A DNA stretch of 20,255 nucleotides from UBA4292 sp002395865 (GTDB lineage Bacteria; Bacillota; Clostridia; Lachnospirales; Lachnospiraceae). The notes beneath the pieces are model-generated. The model did no database searches and had not been told where the DNA came from. It saw nothing but the letters and a program-made list of their open reading frames with translations. The position numbers and the translations under genes are program-made. Shown in pieces: positions 1 to 7,222 of the stretch. The number at the start of each line of letters is the position of its first letter. The stretch's first letter is position 1. The stretch is taken from the NCBI GenBank assembly GCA_946533395.1, contig CAMNBU010000040.1, positions 1-20,255 on the forward strand, written 5' to 3'.

Positions 1-855
1 TTTTTCTATGCTCTCGTCATCGCCTTCCTCGTAGTAGTACGAGGCGAGATCATACATGGCATCCACTATCACCTCATCATCGCAGGGCTCATCGCCTGTT
101 TGCATGTACAGCTCGTAGGCTCTGTCGTACGTTCTTCTGTCGGACGCGGCGGCCTGACATTCGCAGGCTTTTTCATAGAGGACGGCAATGGCGTCTTCCT
201 GCGAGGCCGGAGCATCCGTGTGCGTCTCAGGGGTCGAGGACTCCTCCGGGGATGTTTCGGACTGAACAAAACTCTCATCCTCTGTGCCATCCTGCCGGTC
301 GCCTGTCGAGAGCGGAAGCAGTATCACGGCAAGTATGGTGATCGTGATAATGATAATGACAGGTAAGAGAATTCTGATGGGTCGCTTCCTTCGGGTCCCC
401 GCATCCGCTGCATTCGCAGCCCCTGCGGGAGCTTCTCCGGCCAGGATCTTTTCCGTATATGTCCTGAGCCGCTCGATGCCCTCATCGTAAGGAACATTTA
501 CCGCGTCGAGCCATTGGACACGCGTCAGGTAGTACTCGAGCTCACTGCTCATGGAAGCATCCGAGAGCTTGAAGGGTATGATGGTCTTTTTGGAGTTGAA
601 TGCCAGAGCAATCTCGTTCGCGACCTGTCCGGATTCGTTCGAGCGGTCGGTGTAGAGGAGAATGAACAGCCTGCAGCCCTTTATCGCGTCATTGATGGCG
701 CTGACCCACTCCTGCCCGGGCATGATGTCCCTGGGAGCATACCAGCACTTTATGCCGTGGTCTTCGAGATCCGAGACCACGGCATCCGCCGTCGTTTTAT
801 CCTTTGATGAGTAGCTCAGGAACACATCGGTGATCCCACTGCGATCAGCTGTCAT
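1..855 (-). CDS. TIR-domain membrane protein, N-terminal part (3' end outside the window)
   Basis: The reverse strand reads open from an ATG at 855 to the window edge (285 codons, no stop). An AGAGGA ribosome binding site lies 6 bases before the ATG. Residues 9-135 form a bacterial TIR (TIR_2-like) domain: it opens with DVFLSYSSKD, has a CWYAPRDI segment, and holds Glu81 in the VANEIALA helix, where enzymatically active TIR domains carry the NAD-cleaving glutamate. A basic stretch (RRKR, 155-158) precedes one membrane helix at about 160-182. An acidic Ser/Thr/Glu-rich linker (190-220) leads to a helical region from about 221 that looks like the start of Sel1- or TPR-like repeats. The TIR domain would be cytoplasmic and the repeats outside. 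Family knowledge: bacterial TIR proteins act as NAD hydrolases in defence or as signalling adaptors; which applies here is not shown. Nothing downstream is visible, so a partner gene cannot be assessed. Confidence 0.88.
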   Translation of the reverse strand, partial: MTADRSGITDVFLSYSSKDKTTADAVVSDLEDHGIKCWYAPRDIMPGQEWVSAINDAIKGCRLFILLYTDRSNESGQVANEIALAFNSKKTIIPFKLSDASMSSELEYYLTRVQWLDAVNVPYDEGIERLRTYTEKILAGEAPAGAANAADAGTRRKRPIRILLPVIIIITITILAVILLPLSTGDRQDGTEDESFVQSETSPEESSTPETHTDAPASQEDAIAVLYEKACECQAAASDRRTYDRAYELYMQTGDEPCDDEVIVDAMYDLASYYYEEGDDESIEK

Positions 856-891
856 GGCATATCCTCTCAGTGCCGGTTATGGCAAAAAGTC

Positions 892-928
892 CGGACGTGA
901 CCGGAGCGCGGGCCCGGACTGACGTCCG
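892..928 (-). promoter_or_regulatory. GC-rich stem-loop in the TIR gene leader
   Basis: CGGACGT (892-898) and ACGTCCG (922-928) are perfect inverted repeats. A second CCGG/CCGG pairing lies inside (901-904 with 914-917). Measured from the predicted minus-strand promoter, transcription would start near 927, so the stem would sit at the very 5' end of the TIR mRNA, followed by CTTTTTG. It could be a stabilising 5' hairpin, an operator or a weak attenuator. The sequence does not say which. Confidence 0.45.
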
Positions 929-933
929 TTATT

Positions 934-961
934 ATTTTATCATGATTGAAAAAGATTACAA
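934..961 (-). promoter_or_regulatory. Predicted promoter of the TIR gene
   Basis: On the reverse strand a -10 box TAAAAT (934-939), preceded by TG one base away (an extended -10), lies 16 bases from a -35 box TTGTAA (956-961). The -35 box is inside the proximal copy of a 14-base tandem repeat. This is consensus reading only. Confidence 0.5.
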
Positions 962-978
962 GCAAAAGATTACAAGCA
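951..978. repeat. Perfect 14-bp tandem direct repeat
   Basis: AAAGATTACAAGCA occurs twice back to back (951-964 and 965-978) with no mismatch. On the minus strand each copy carries TTGTAA. The proximal copy supplies the -35 element of the TIR promoter and the distal copy duplicates it 14 bases upstream. It could be a paired operator or a slippage-prone spacer. Confidence 0.85.
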
Positions 979-1029
979 TGTGTTTATATTTTTTGAGCGA
1001 TATAGGCCGACGAATGGGTGGATGGCTTC

Positions 1030-1057
1030 TTGACTTTTTGAAGATATCATTTAGAAT
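1030..1057 (+). promoter_or_regulatory. Predicted promoter of the DHH phosphoesterase gene
   Basis: A -35 box TTGACT (1030-1035) and a -10 box TAGAAT (1052-1057) are separated by 16 bases. Each differs from the sigma-A consensus at one position. The site lies 64 bases before the ATG at 1121. Confidence 0.55.
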
Positions 1058-1120
1058 AGGATTGTGAAAGCGGGTGTATTATACACATCCGGTCTCCTTC
1101 GGAAAGGCTGAGTACGGAAT

Positions 1121-2707
1121 ATGTTATTGAGAGAGCTTCTCAGATACGATCATATAGTGATTCAGGGACACGATAATCCTGACGCCGATGCCATCGCGAG
1201 CGCATACGGCCTCTATCTGTATTTCCGTGCTGCGGGCAGGAATGTGCGAATGATATACGGCGGTAAAAATGCCGTATCGAAGAAGAATCTCCTTCTGATG
1301 CTTGAGAAGCTTGCTGTTCCGATGGAGCATGTGACGAGGCTCGATGAGAGACCGGGGCTCCTCATTACCGTGGACTGCCAGTACACGGAAAAGAATGTGC
1401 AGCGTTTCGAGGCGGAAAATGTGGCCGTGATAGACCACCACATGCCCGGCTTTCGCAGGGAGTACAGCTTAAAGAGCGACGGGGGAGAGGCGCTTCCCTT
1501 CATGAATGAGATCAGGGAAAACTACGGCTCCTGCGCGACTGTCGTATGGGATATGTTAAAGAGCGAGGGATTTCCCGTGACGAATGACATGTCACTGGCC
1601 ACCGCTTTGTACTACGGACTCTTTTCGGATACGGGCAAGTTTCAGGAGATCAGGCACCCGAAGGACAGGGATATGCGTGACGAGCTGGAATTCTGCCTGA
1701 ACAGAAGCATCCTCATGCTGCTTGAGAACAGCAACCTCTCGCAGGAGGAGCTGCTCATAGCGGGCAAGGCGATGTCCAAAGTGGATTATGAGGAGGACTG
1801 CGGTTTCGCCATAGCACAGGCGGAAAAATGCGATCCGAACATACTTGGCATCATCAGTGACGCCCTGATAGAGGTGGATTCCATAGGCTGCTGTGCGGCT
1901 TTCTGCGCAGTGGATGACGGCGTGAAGCTCTCGGTGAGAAGCTGCGAGAGGGAGACCAGAGCGGATGAGCTGGCTGCGTATATGACCGACGGCATCGGCT
2001 CGGGCGGCGGACATATGCGAAAATCCGGCGGATTTTTAGTGGAGGACCTTCTGAACGAGGAGTATTGCAGGCTGTTTGGTGATACCGCGACAGATACTGC
2101 GCAGGCAGCGCACGCCGTGCTCAGGTTCAGGATGAAGGAGTATTTCAGAAACCAGGTGTTTATTTACGCCGGCTCCGAAAATGTGCCCGATCTTTCGGGT
2201 GAAAAAATGTACAGAAAAAAGTGCCTCCCCATGGGCTATGTAAAGGCCACGGATCTGTATCCGGAGGGGACGATGGTGTCTGTAAGGATGCTCGAGGGCG
2301 ATGTGCGGTTTACGGTTAGGTCGGATACATATTTTGTCATCGGTATCGAGGGGGAGGTCTACAAGAACGACGAGAGCTATTTTCTGGCTCACAATACGCC
2401 TATCGATGAGCCGTACGTATACAGCGGCGAGTATGCGCCCACGGTACAGGCGGCGGTGAGAGCGATAAGCATCGGCGAGGACGACAGAAAGCAGCTGACC
2501 GACTACGCGAAGGTATGTATTCCTAAGAAAGGATCCTGCATTCGGGCGAGGGAGCTTGAGGTGCGCACGAAGGTATTCGTGCCGTGGAGCGAGAGCTATC
2601 TGCTCGGAAAGCCGGGGGATTATCTTGCCGCGAGAGCGGAGGATCCGGGGGATGTGTATATAATCAACAGGCAGATCATGGCGAGAAGCTACGAGGAAGT
2701 TGATTGA
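1121..2707 (+). CDS. DHH-family phosphoesterase
   Basis: This 528-residue protein has the DHH/DHHA1 fold motifs: HDNPDAD at 17-23, DHH at 105-107, Asp170 in the GLFSDTG segment, and a DHHA1-type GGGH at 295-298. These residues bind two metal ions, usually Mn. The family hydrolyses phosphodiesters such as nanoRNA, pAp or cyclic dinucleotides (NrnA, GdpP and RecJ relatives). There is no membrane helix, PAS or GGDEF domain, so it is not a GdpP/PDE type; NrnA itself is only about 320 residues. The C-terminal 200 residues (about 330-528) are an extension I do not recognise. The start follows GGAAAGG by 13 bases, which is loose spacing. It heads the plus-strand block, but the gene after it is broken. 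The substrate is not predictable from sequence. Confidence 0.85.
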   Translation: MLLRELLRYDHIVIQGHDNPDADAIASAYGLYLYFRAAGRNVRMIYGGKNAVSKKNLLLMLEKLAVPMEHVTRLDERPGLLITVDCQYTEKNVQRFEAENVAVIDHHMPGFRREYSLKSDGGEALPFMNEIRENYGSCATVVWDMLKSEGFPVTNDMSLATALYYGLFSDTGKFQEIRHPKDRDMRDELEFCLNRSILMLLENSNLSQEELLIAGKAMSKVDYEEDCGFAIAQAEKCDPNILGIISDALIEVDSIGCCAAFCAVDDGVKLSVRSCERETRADELAAYMTDGIGSGGGHMRKSGGFLVEDLLNEEYCRLFGDTATDTAQAAHAVLRFRMKEYFRNQVFIYAGSENVPDLSGEKMYRKKCLPMGYVKATDLYPEGTMVSVRMLEGDVRFTVRSDTYFVIGIEGEVYKNDESYFLAHNTPIDEPYVYSGEYAPTVQAAVRAISIGEDDRKQLTDYAKVCIPKKGSCIRARELEVRTKVFVPWSESYLLGKPGDYLAARAEDPGDVYIINRQIMARSYEEVD

Positions 2708-2741
2708 GCCTTGCGGCTTAAGAAAAGTATTTGGGGGAGCA

Positions 2742-3279
2742 ATGAGGCTTTTTACACAGATAAGGACCGAACCGAAAAGCATCAGGTGGGGGAAGGATAT
2801 ACTGTCGGGAGTGGTCATCGCGCTCGTATCCATACCCATTTCCATGGGTTATGCGCAGATAGCAGGTCATGTCGGTAGCGGCATCGGTCTGCATGCTCTT
2901 TATTCTGCTTTTTGCGACACCGCTCATAGGATATCTGCCGGTGCCGATACTGTCGGGCATAGTCACTACGGCGCTCATAGGCATACTGGATAAAAAGCTT
3001 CGCGACAGGGGAATCAGGTTCTATCTGGCGGAGCACGACGGCAGTCTGAACGACCAGCTGAGAGCGCTGGGGGCAGAGAGTCTTCTGACATCCGGCACCA
3101 TAAGGAGGACCATCACCATTGCCCTATGGGACGCTGGGCTTGAGAAACCCTACGAGCTCGATGAGGACGAGGGACACAGGCAGAAGCTTCTGCACCATGC
3201 TCCCGAGGATCACGACGGAAGGGAGAAGCTTGCGGAGCAGGAGTGGTTATTCGGAGGCAGAAACAGTAATGGACGATAG
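2742..3279 (+). pseudogene. Remnant of a SulP-family anion transporter with STAS domain
   Basis: An ATG at 2742 follows a good GGGGGAG site and starts a SulP-like N-terminus (first helix about residues 18-40, with SIPISMGYAQIAG). At about 2865 the homology jumps to the +1 frame and to a late transmembrane segment (FATPLIGYLPVPILSGIV). It then passes, with another apparent gap near 2960-2990, into the second half of a STAS domain (KKLRDRGIRFYLAEHDG, then TIRRTITIALWDAGL) and stops at 3279. Intact SulP proteins are about 500-600 residues and need some 1.6 kb; only 538 bases remain, so more than 1 kb of the core is missing. The original frame from 2742 runs to a stop at about 2993 and encodes nonsense after the junction. 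I infer at least two internal deletions, one of which shifts the frame. The transport function is almost certainly lost. Confidence 0.8.
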
Positions 3280-3796
3280 AAGTACGCGCAGCACGATCGT
3301 TTCCGAGGAAGCGGTACGCGCGAGATATGAAATGATAACGAAGGCGCTTATCAGCCGCGGGTGTACGATAACCACGATGGAGAGCTGCACCTCGGGGCAG
3401 ATAGCGTCGCTGATAACCGATACGGAGGGCGCATCGGCTGTCCTTAAGGGGGCTTTTATCACCTACAGCAATGAGAGCAAGATACGCTGCGGGGTGAGCG
3501 CGGATATAATAGAGGAGTACGGAGTATATTCGACCCGGACGGCTTATGCTATGGCAGATGCCTGCCGTAAGGCATACGATGCGGACATCGGCATAGGCAT
3601 CACGGGAAGCTTCGCAAATACGGACCCCGCCAATGCGGACAGTGTTCCGGGTGAGGTGTTTTTCGCGATCGCGACGCGTGAAGGGACGCAGACTTTTCAT
3701 TGCATGGTCCCGCCCCGGCCTTCGAGATACGCGTACAAGCTGTACATGGCCGGGTGTGTCGCGGATGAGCTGATAAGACTTCTGGACATCCTTTGA
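3269..3796 (+). CDS. CinA C-terminal-type protein (nicotinamide-nucleotide amidohydrolase family)
   Basis: This 175-residue protein matches the stand-alone CinA C-terminal (PncC) domain. It has MESCTSGQIA with the likely nucleophile Ser39, ITYSNESKIRCGVS with Tyr66 and Lys71, and the glycine-rich GIGITGSFANTDP segment ending in VPGEVFFAI. The family deamidates nicotinamide mononucleotide to nicotinate mononucleotide in pyridine nucleotide salvage. The usual ESCTGG is ESCTSG here. The ATG at 3269 was chosen because the family-like sequence starts just after it and GGAGG lies 12 bases upstream. The reading frame is open further upstream to 3119, but that part reads through the SulP remnant and resembles nothing. 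It overlaps the SulP remnant by 11 bases. The chemistry is inferred from the family. Confidence 0.85.
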   Translation: MDDRSTRSTIVSEEAVRARYEMITKALISRGCTITTMESCTSGQIASLITDTEGASAVLKGAFITYSNESKIRCGVSADIIEEYGVYSTRTAYAMADACRKAYDADIGIGITGSFANTDPANADSVPGEVFFAIATREGTQTFHCMVPPRPSRYAYKLYMAGCVADELIRLLDIL

Positions 3797-3824
3797 TGCC
3801 GAAGAAGAACATGAAGAGGTTATG

Positions 3825-4580
3825 ATGAGAATGGGTAAAAAGATACATATATCTGTGATAATACCGGCACATAACGAAGAAAATTATATCAAAAGATGCA
3901 TAGATTCGGTAAAGCGCTCTGCTCTGTATTTCTCAGGCAATACGGAGGTCATCGTCGTATGCAACAGGTGCACGGACAGGACTCGTCAGATAGCTCATGA
4001 GGCCGGAGCGCGGACCGTGATCAACGAGGACAGATGCATAGCGAAGGTGCGAAACGCAGGGATCGCTGCGGCCCGTGGGGAGGTCATAGTGACCATCGAC
4101 GCGGATAACCGCATGACGCGGGGGACGCTGTCGGAGGTCTACAGGCTCATAAAAAGCGGTGAGTTTATCGGTGGAGGCGCTCCCATACGCTTTGAGAGAT
4201 ATTCATTTGCGCTCTGGCTGAACGACATGATGTGCAGAATATCATTTAAGCTTACGGGACTCTATTCGGGCATCTTCTGGGCGAATAAGAGCACATTCGA
4301 TGCGATAGGGGGCTTTGCGGATATCAAGGCCATGGAGGACGTGGCCACGGCGAAGCTGCTGAAAAAGTACGGAAAAGCCCACGGAAAGAAATATACGACT
4401 CTTAAGAAGAATTATCTTATCAATTCCACCCGCAAATTCGACGACATGGGAGATTGGCTTTATTTTAAGCTGATTGCAAAGAATGCGGGCACGCTCCTTT
4501 TCGCGGCATTTGGAGACAGGTCGGGGCTCGATAAGCTGCTGGATGAGATGTTTTATGATTACAATGACGGGAGAAAGTGA
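3825..4580 (+). CDS. Family 2 glycosyltransferase
   Basis: About 251 residues with a GT-A fold. The N-terminus ISVIIPAHNEENYIKRCIDS binds the nucleotide. The DxD metal site is in VTIDADNRMT. The acceptor side contains GGFADIKAMEDVATAKLL, where an ED pair is the likely catalytic base region. There is no clear membrane helix, so it would be cytoplasmic or peripheral, adding a sugar from a nucleotide-sugar donor to a lipid or polysaccharide acceptor that cannot be named. ATGs occur at 3822, 3825 and 3831. AAGAGG at 3814-3819 is best spaced for 3825 (5 bases). It lies 28 bases after the CinA-type gene and one base before the transporter start, so co-transcription is likely. Confidence 0.85.
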   Translation: MRMGKKIHISVIIPAHNEENYIKRCIDSVKRSALYFSGNTEVIVVCNRCTDRTRQIAHEAGARTVINEDRCIAKVRNAGIAAARGEVIVTIDADNRMTRGTLSEVYRLIKSGEFIGGGAPIRFERYSFALWLNDMMCRISFKLTGLYSGIFWANKSTFDAIGGFADIKAMEDVATAKLLKKYGKAHGKKYTTLKKNYLINSTRKFDDMGDWLYFKLIAKNAGTLLFAAFGDRSGLDKLLDEMFYDYNDGRK

Positions 4581-4581
4581 T

Positions 4582-5442
4582 TTGAAGGCTCAGCTGAAAG
4601 GAATCATCTGCATACTTATCGCCACGATGGGGTTCTCATTCATGACCTTTTTCGTGAGGCTGGCCGGCGACCTTCCCACCATGGAGAAGGCCTTCTTCCG
4701 CAATGCCTTCGCACTGGTGATAGCGCTCGGGACGCTGGCGGTAAAGCGGGAGAAGCTCTCTCTCCCGAAGGGCACCCGGAGGGACGTTTTCCTGCGGTGC
4801 CTGTTCGGGACTACAGGGCTTATCGCGAATTTTTATGCCATTGACAGGCTGAATCTGGCGGACGCGAATATGCTGAACAAGCTGTCGCCTTTTTATGCGA
4901 TACTGATATCCATCCCGGTGCTGAAGGAGAAGCCGTCGAGGCTGGACGTGATCGCCACGGTGACAGCTTTCTGCGGGGCGCTGTTTATCATCCGCCCGAG
5001 CGGCAGCAATGTGACACTGGTGCCGGCGCTTGCGGGGCTCTACGGGGGCTTCGGCGCGGGCACGGCGTACGTCTTTCTGAGAAGAGCCACCGGTCATGGG
5101 GCGCGCCCCACTGTAATAGTCACATGCTTTTCGGCTTTCTCGTGTCTTCTGACGCTGCCGTTTCTGCTGTTTGGGTATGTGGCAATGAGCGCGCAGCAGC
5201 TTCTGTTCATGGTGCTTGCGGGGCTTTCTGCGGCGGCGGCACAGTTTGCCATCACCAACGCGTACCGTTTTGCGCCTGCGAAAAAGCTTTCGGTATTCGA
5301 CTACATGCAGGTGATATTTGCCGCGCTGTGGGGCATCCTGTTCCTTCACGAGGTTCCGGAGGCACTCAGCATCGTCGGCTATGTCATCATCATAGGGATG
5401 GCTCTCATCCGCTGGAACAGGGCCAGACGCGAGAGCACGTGA
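4582..5442 (+). CDS. EamA/DMT-superfamily membrane transporter
   Basis: A hydrophobic protein of about 286 residues with roughly ten membrane helices in two EamA repeats. The first begins GIICILIATMGFSFMTFFVRL, with the typical FFRNAFAL and NLADANMLNKLSPF segments. The second carries an FAPAKKLSVFDYMQVIFAALWG segment typical of the RhaT/YdcZ-like drug/metabolite transporters. The substrate is unknown. Start: TTG at 4582 has GGGAGA 7 bases upstream and begins one base after the glycosyltransferase stop. The alternative ATG at 4564 has no ribosome binding site and would overlap by 17 bases. I prefer the TTG, but the call is close. The spacing implies translational coupling to the glycosyltransferase. 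Confidence 0.88.
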   Translation: MKAQLKGIICILIATMGFSFMTFFVRLAGDLPTMEKAFFRNAFALVIALGTLAVKREKLSLPKGTRRDVFLRCLFGTTGLIANFYAIDRLNLADANMLNKLSPFYAILISIPVLKEKPSRLDVIATVTAFCGALFIIRPSGSNVTLVPALAGLYGGFGAGTAYVFLRRATGHGARPTVIVTCFSAFSCLLTLPFLLFGYVAMSAQQLLFMVLAGLSAAAAQFAITNAYRFAPAKKLSVFDYMQVIFAALWGILFLHEVPEALSIVGYVIIIGMALIRWNRARREST

Positions 5443-5491
5443 CTGTACTGCGCGGGTGCTGAATAGTTACCAAAAAACGAGGAAAAAGCGT

Positions 5492-5638
5492 ATGAAAAAA
5501 GAATTTCCCGGGTGGCTGAGCGTGGCGATGCTTTTGGCGGCTCTGGCGATGTGCTCATACGGCGCATTGACGGGGGAGGCTGAGGCGGTCATGGCGAAGG
5601 CCGTTAAGATATGTATGGAGTGTATAGGCCTTGGTTAA
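5492..5638 (+). CDS. CD1871A-family CXXC-motif miniprotein
   Basis: A 48-residue protein with one membrane helix (about residues 6-25) and a conserved end, KAVKICMECIGLG, which matches the family named after Clostridioides difficile CD1871A. The CxxC (CMEC) sits just outside or at the membrane face. The ATG at 5492 has GAGGAA 7 bases before it; the open frame reaches 5456 but lacks a better site. Its stop overlaps the start of the next gene by 8 bases. With the NapH-like and thioredoxin-like genes after it, a role in passing electrons or thiol equivalents across the membrane is a reasonable inference. No function is established for this family that I can cite. Confidence 0.85.
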   Translation: MKKEFPGWLSVAMLLAALAMCSYGALTGEAEAVMAKAVKICMECIGLG

Positions 5639-6527
5639 GCATGTGAGGAAGACAGTGCAGGCTATGTGGGGCCTGATAACAAATGCGTACGTGAAGGGCT
5701 TCATGCCAGGCGGCGGGATATACAAGGGACCGCTCAAACATTTCTGCGTGCCCGGTATGAACTGCTATTCGTGTCCGGGGGCGCTCGGAGCGTGTCCAAT
5801 AGGAGCGCTTCAGTCGACGCTTTCGGCCAGGCACAGAGGATTTCCCTTCTATGTGGCGGGGTTTCTGATGGCGGTGGGCCTCTTCGTGGGCAGATTTATA
5901 TGCGGCTGGCTGTGCCTGTTCGGACTGCTGCAGGAGCTGCTGTATAGGATCCCCACGCCGAAGCTGAAGATACCGGACAGGCTGGACAGGGGGCTCAGGT
6001 ATCTGAAGTACGCGGTTCTGGCGGTGCTCGTCATAGGATTGCCGCTGTTTTACAGGGATGAATACGGAGCGGGAGAACCGTTCTTCTGCAAATACATATG
6101 CCCTGTGGGAACGCTCGAGGGCGGTATCCCGCTGGTGCTGTTGAATGATGTGCTTCGCCCGACACTGGGCTGGCTGTTTCAGTGGAAGTTTCTGCTTCTT
6201 GTGCTGTGTGTTCTGTCATCGGTGTTTATCTACAGGCCGTTCTGCAAATATATCTGCCCTCTCGGCGCCTTTTACGCGCTGTTCTCAAAGGTCAGCATAG
6301 TGCGGATGAGGGTGGATACACATAAATGTACGGATTGCGGCGCATGCGCGCGGATGTGCCCCATGAATGTGGATCCCGCGAAGCATCCCAACAGTCCCGA
6401 GTGCATAAGATGCGGTGAATGCATGAGAGTCTGCCCGATGAAGGCGCTGTCATTTACAGTGACAGGAAGAGGGGCGAAGGCAGAATGCACCGCTGCTGAT
6501 AACAAAGAAAAGGAAAATATTATATAG
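5631..6527 (+). CDS. NapH-like membrane protein with 4Fe-4S clusters
   Basis: A 298-residue polyferredoxin membrane protein. The N-terminal part has a cysteine group (HFCVPGMNCYSCPGALGACP). Four or so helices follow, with NapH-type signatures: CGWLCLFG (the usual CGWxCPxG with Pro changed to Leu) and two CKYICP repeats. The C-terminus carries two classical ferredoxin motifs, CTDCGACARMCP and CIRCGECMRVCP. NapH/MauM-type proteins pass electrons between quinol or a cytoplasmic donor and extracytoplasmic partners. Start: TTG at 5631, overlapping the CXXC gene, with GGAG 10 bases upstream; a GTG at 5643 is the alternative. The neighbours suggest it feeds the thioredoxin-like lipoprotein encoded 3 bases downstream. 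Confidence 0.88.
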   Translation: MVKHVRKTVQAMWGLITNAYVKGFMPGGGIYKGPLKHFCVPGMNCYSCPGALGACPIGALQSTLSARHRGFPFYVAGFLMAVGLFVGRFICGWLCLFGLLQELLYRIPTPKLKIPDRLDRGLRYLKYAVLAVLVIGLPLFYRDEYGAGEPFFCKYICPVGTLEGGIPLVLLNDVLRPTLGWLFQWKFLLLVLCVLSSVFIYRPFCKYICPLGAFYALFSKVSIVRMRVDTHKCTDCGACARMCPMNVDPAKHPNSPECIRCGECMRVCPMKALSFTVTGRGAKAECTAADNKEKENII

Positions 6528-6530
6528 ATC

Positions 6531-7115
6531 ATGAGAAGAAAATTGATAAATACAATAATATCGGTCGCGACTGCCCTTGTGCTTTCGGCCTGCTCACAGC
6601 AACTGTTAAATCCGTCATCGACCACAGCGGAGGCTGATGAGAGGGCGCAGACGGCTTCCACCGACCGGGACGCGCAGTACGACGGCATAGAGTTCGCAGC
6701 ATTCGATCTGGACGGCAAACAGGTGAGCGCAGAGGATATCTTCGGAAGCAATGAGCTCACGATGGTGAATGTCTGGGCGACCTTCTGCGGCCCCTGCATA
6801 GGCGAGATGCCGGAGCTGGAGGTGCTCAGCGGCAGGCTTAAGGATAAGGGGTGCGCGATCATCGGCGTGGTCTGTGATATCTACGGCACTGAGGACACCT
6901 CGCATATTTCAGATGCGAAGTCGATAATAAGCGATACGGGCGTGACCTATCTGAATCTTATGCCGTGGGAGACATTTGACGACACATTTCCCGCGATGTA
7001 TGTCCCGACGACCTATTTTGTGGACCGTACGGGACACATAGTCGGCGAGGAGGCCGTGGGAGCGCGGGGCGCGGACGACTACGAGGTTCTCGTGGATTCG
7101 CTGTTGAATCAATGA
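6531..7115 (+). CDS. TlpA/ResA-like thioredoxin-fold lipoprotein
   Basis: A 194-residue protein with a lipoprotein signal ending LSAC (lipidated Cys21), then a Ser/Thr/Glu linker to about residue 50. The thioredoxin fold follows: NVWATFCGPCIGEMPEL with active-site Cys86 and Cys89, and the cis-proline segment VPTTYFVDRTGHIVG. It should be anchored outside the membrane and reduce or oxidise protein or substrate thiols, as ResA, TlpA and related disulfide reductases do. It begins 3 bases after the NapH-like gene and is the last gene of this operon, with a terminator directly on its stop codon. The ribosome binding site is weak (AAAGGA about 16 bases upstream), so translation may depend on coupling. 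Confidence 0.9.
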   Translation: MRRKLINTIISVATALVLSACSQQLLNPSSTTAEADERAQTASTDRDAQYDGIEFAAFDLDGKQVSAEDIFGSNELTMVNVWATFCGPCIGEMPELEVLSGRLKDKGCAIIGVVCDIYGTEDTSHISDAKSIISDTGVTYLNLMPWETFDDTFPAMYVPTTYFVDRTGHIVGEEAVGARGADDYEVLVDSLLNQ

Positions 7116-7146
7116 TAAACGCATTGATTTTGTTTGTGTTTTTTGG
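7107..7146 (+). terminator. Intrinsic terminator after the thiol/Fe-S operon
   Basis: AATCAATG (7107-7114) pairs perfectly with CATTGATT (7122-7129) over a 7-base loop and is followed by a T-rich tract (TTTGTTTGTGTTTTTT). The stem overlaps the stop codon of the thioredoxin-like gene. Confidence 0.75.
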
Positions 7147-7162
7147 GCAGTTATGCTAAAAT
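7134..7162 (+). promoter_or_regulatory. Predicted extended -10 promoter for the reductase/phosphorelay block
   Basis: The -10 box TAAAAT (7157-7162) is preceded by TGC (extended -10). A weak -35 box TTGTGT (7134-7139) lies 17 bases away. It sits just past the terminator stem and 60 bases before the aldo/keto reductase ATG. Confidence 0.55.
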
Positions 7163-7222
7163 AGCGTAAATGTAATGTTTGAAAAGAGACAAAACGGGCT
7201 TGAACCGGAGTAGGGAGAATTT

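Noticed and set aside
100..807. Plus-strand open frames in the first 800 bases
   Set aside because: They are opposite the TIR gene, which is supported by motifs, a ribosome binding site and continuous reading on the minus strand.
2036..2845. 269-codon open frame on the minus strand opposite the DHH gene
   Set aside because: It is an antisense shadow of a clear DHH phosphoesterase, shows no domain and has no ribosome binding site.
4636..5349. 237-codon minus-strand open frame opposite the DMT transporter
   Set aside because: It has highly basic, non-globular composition and lies opposite a clear membrane protein.
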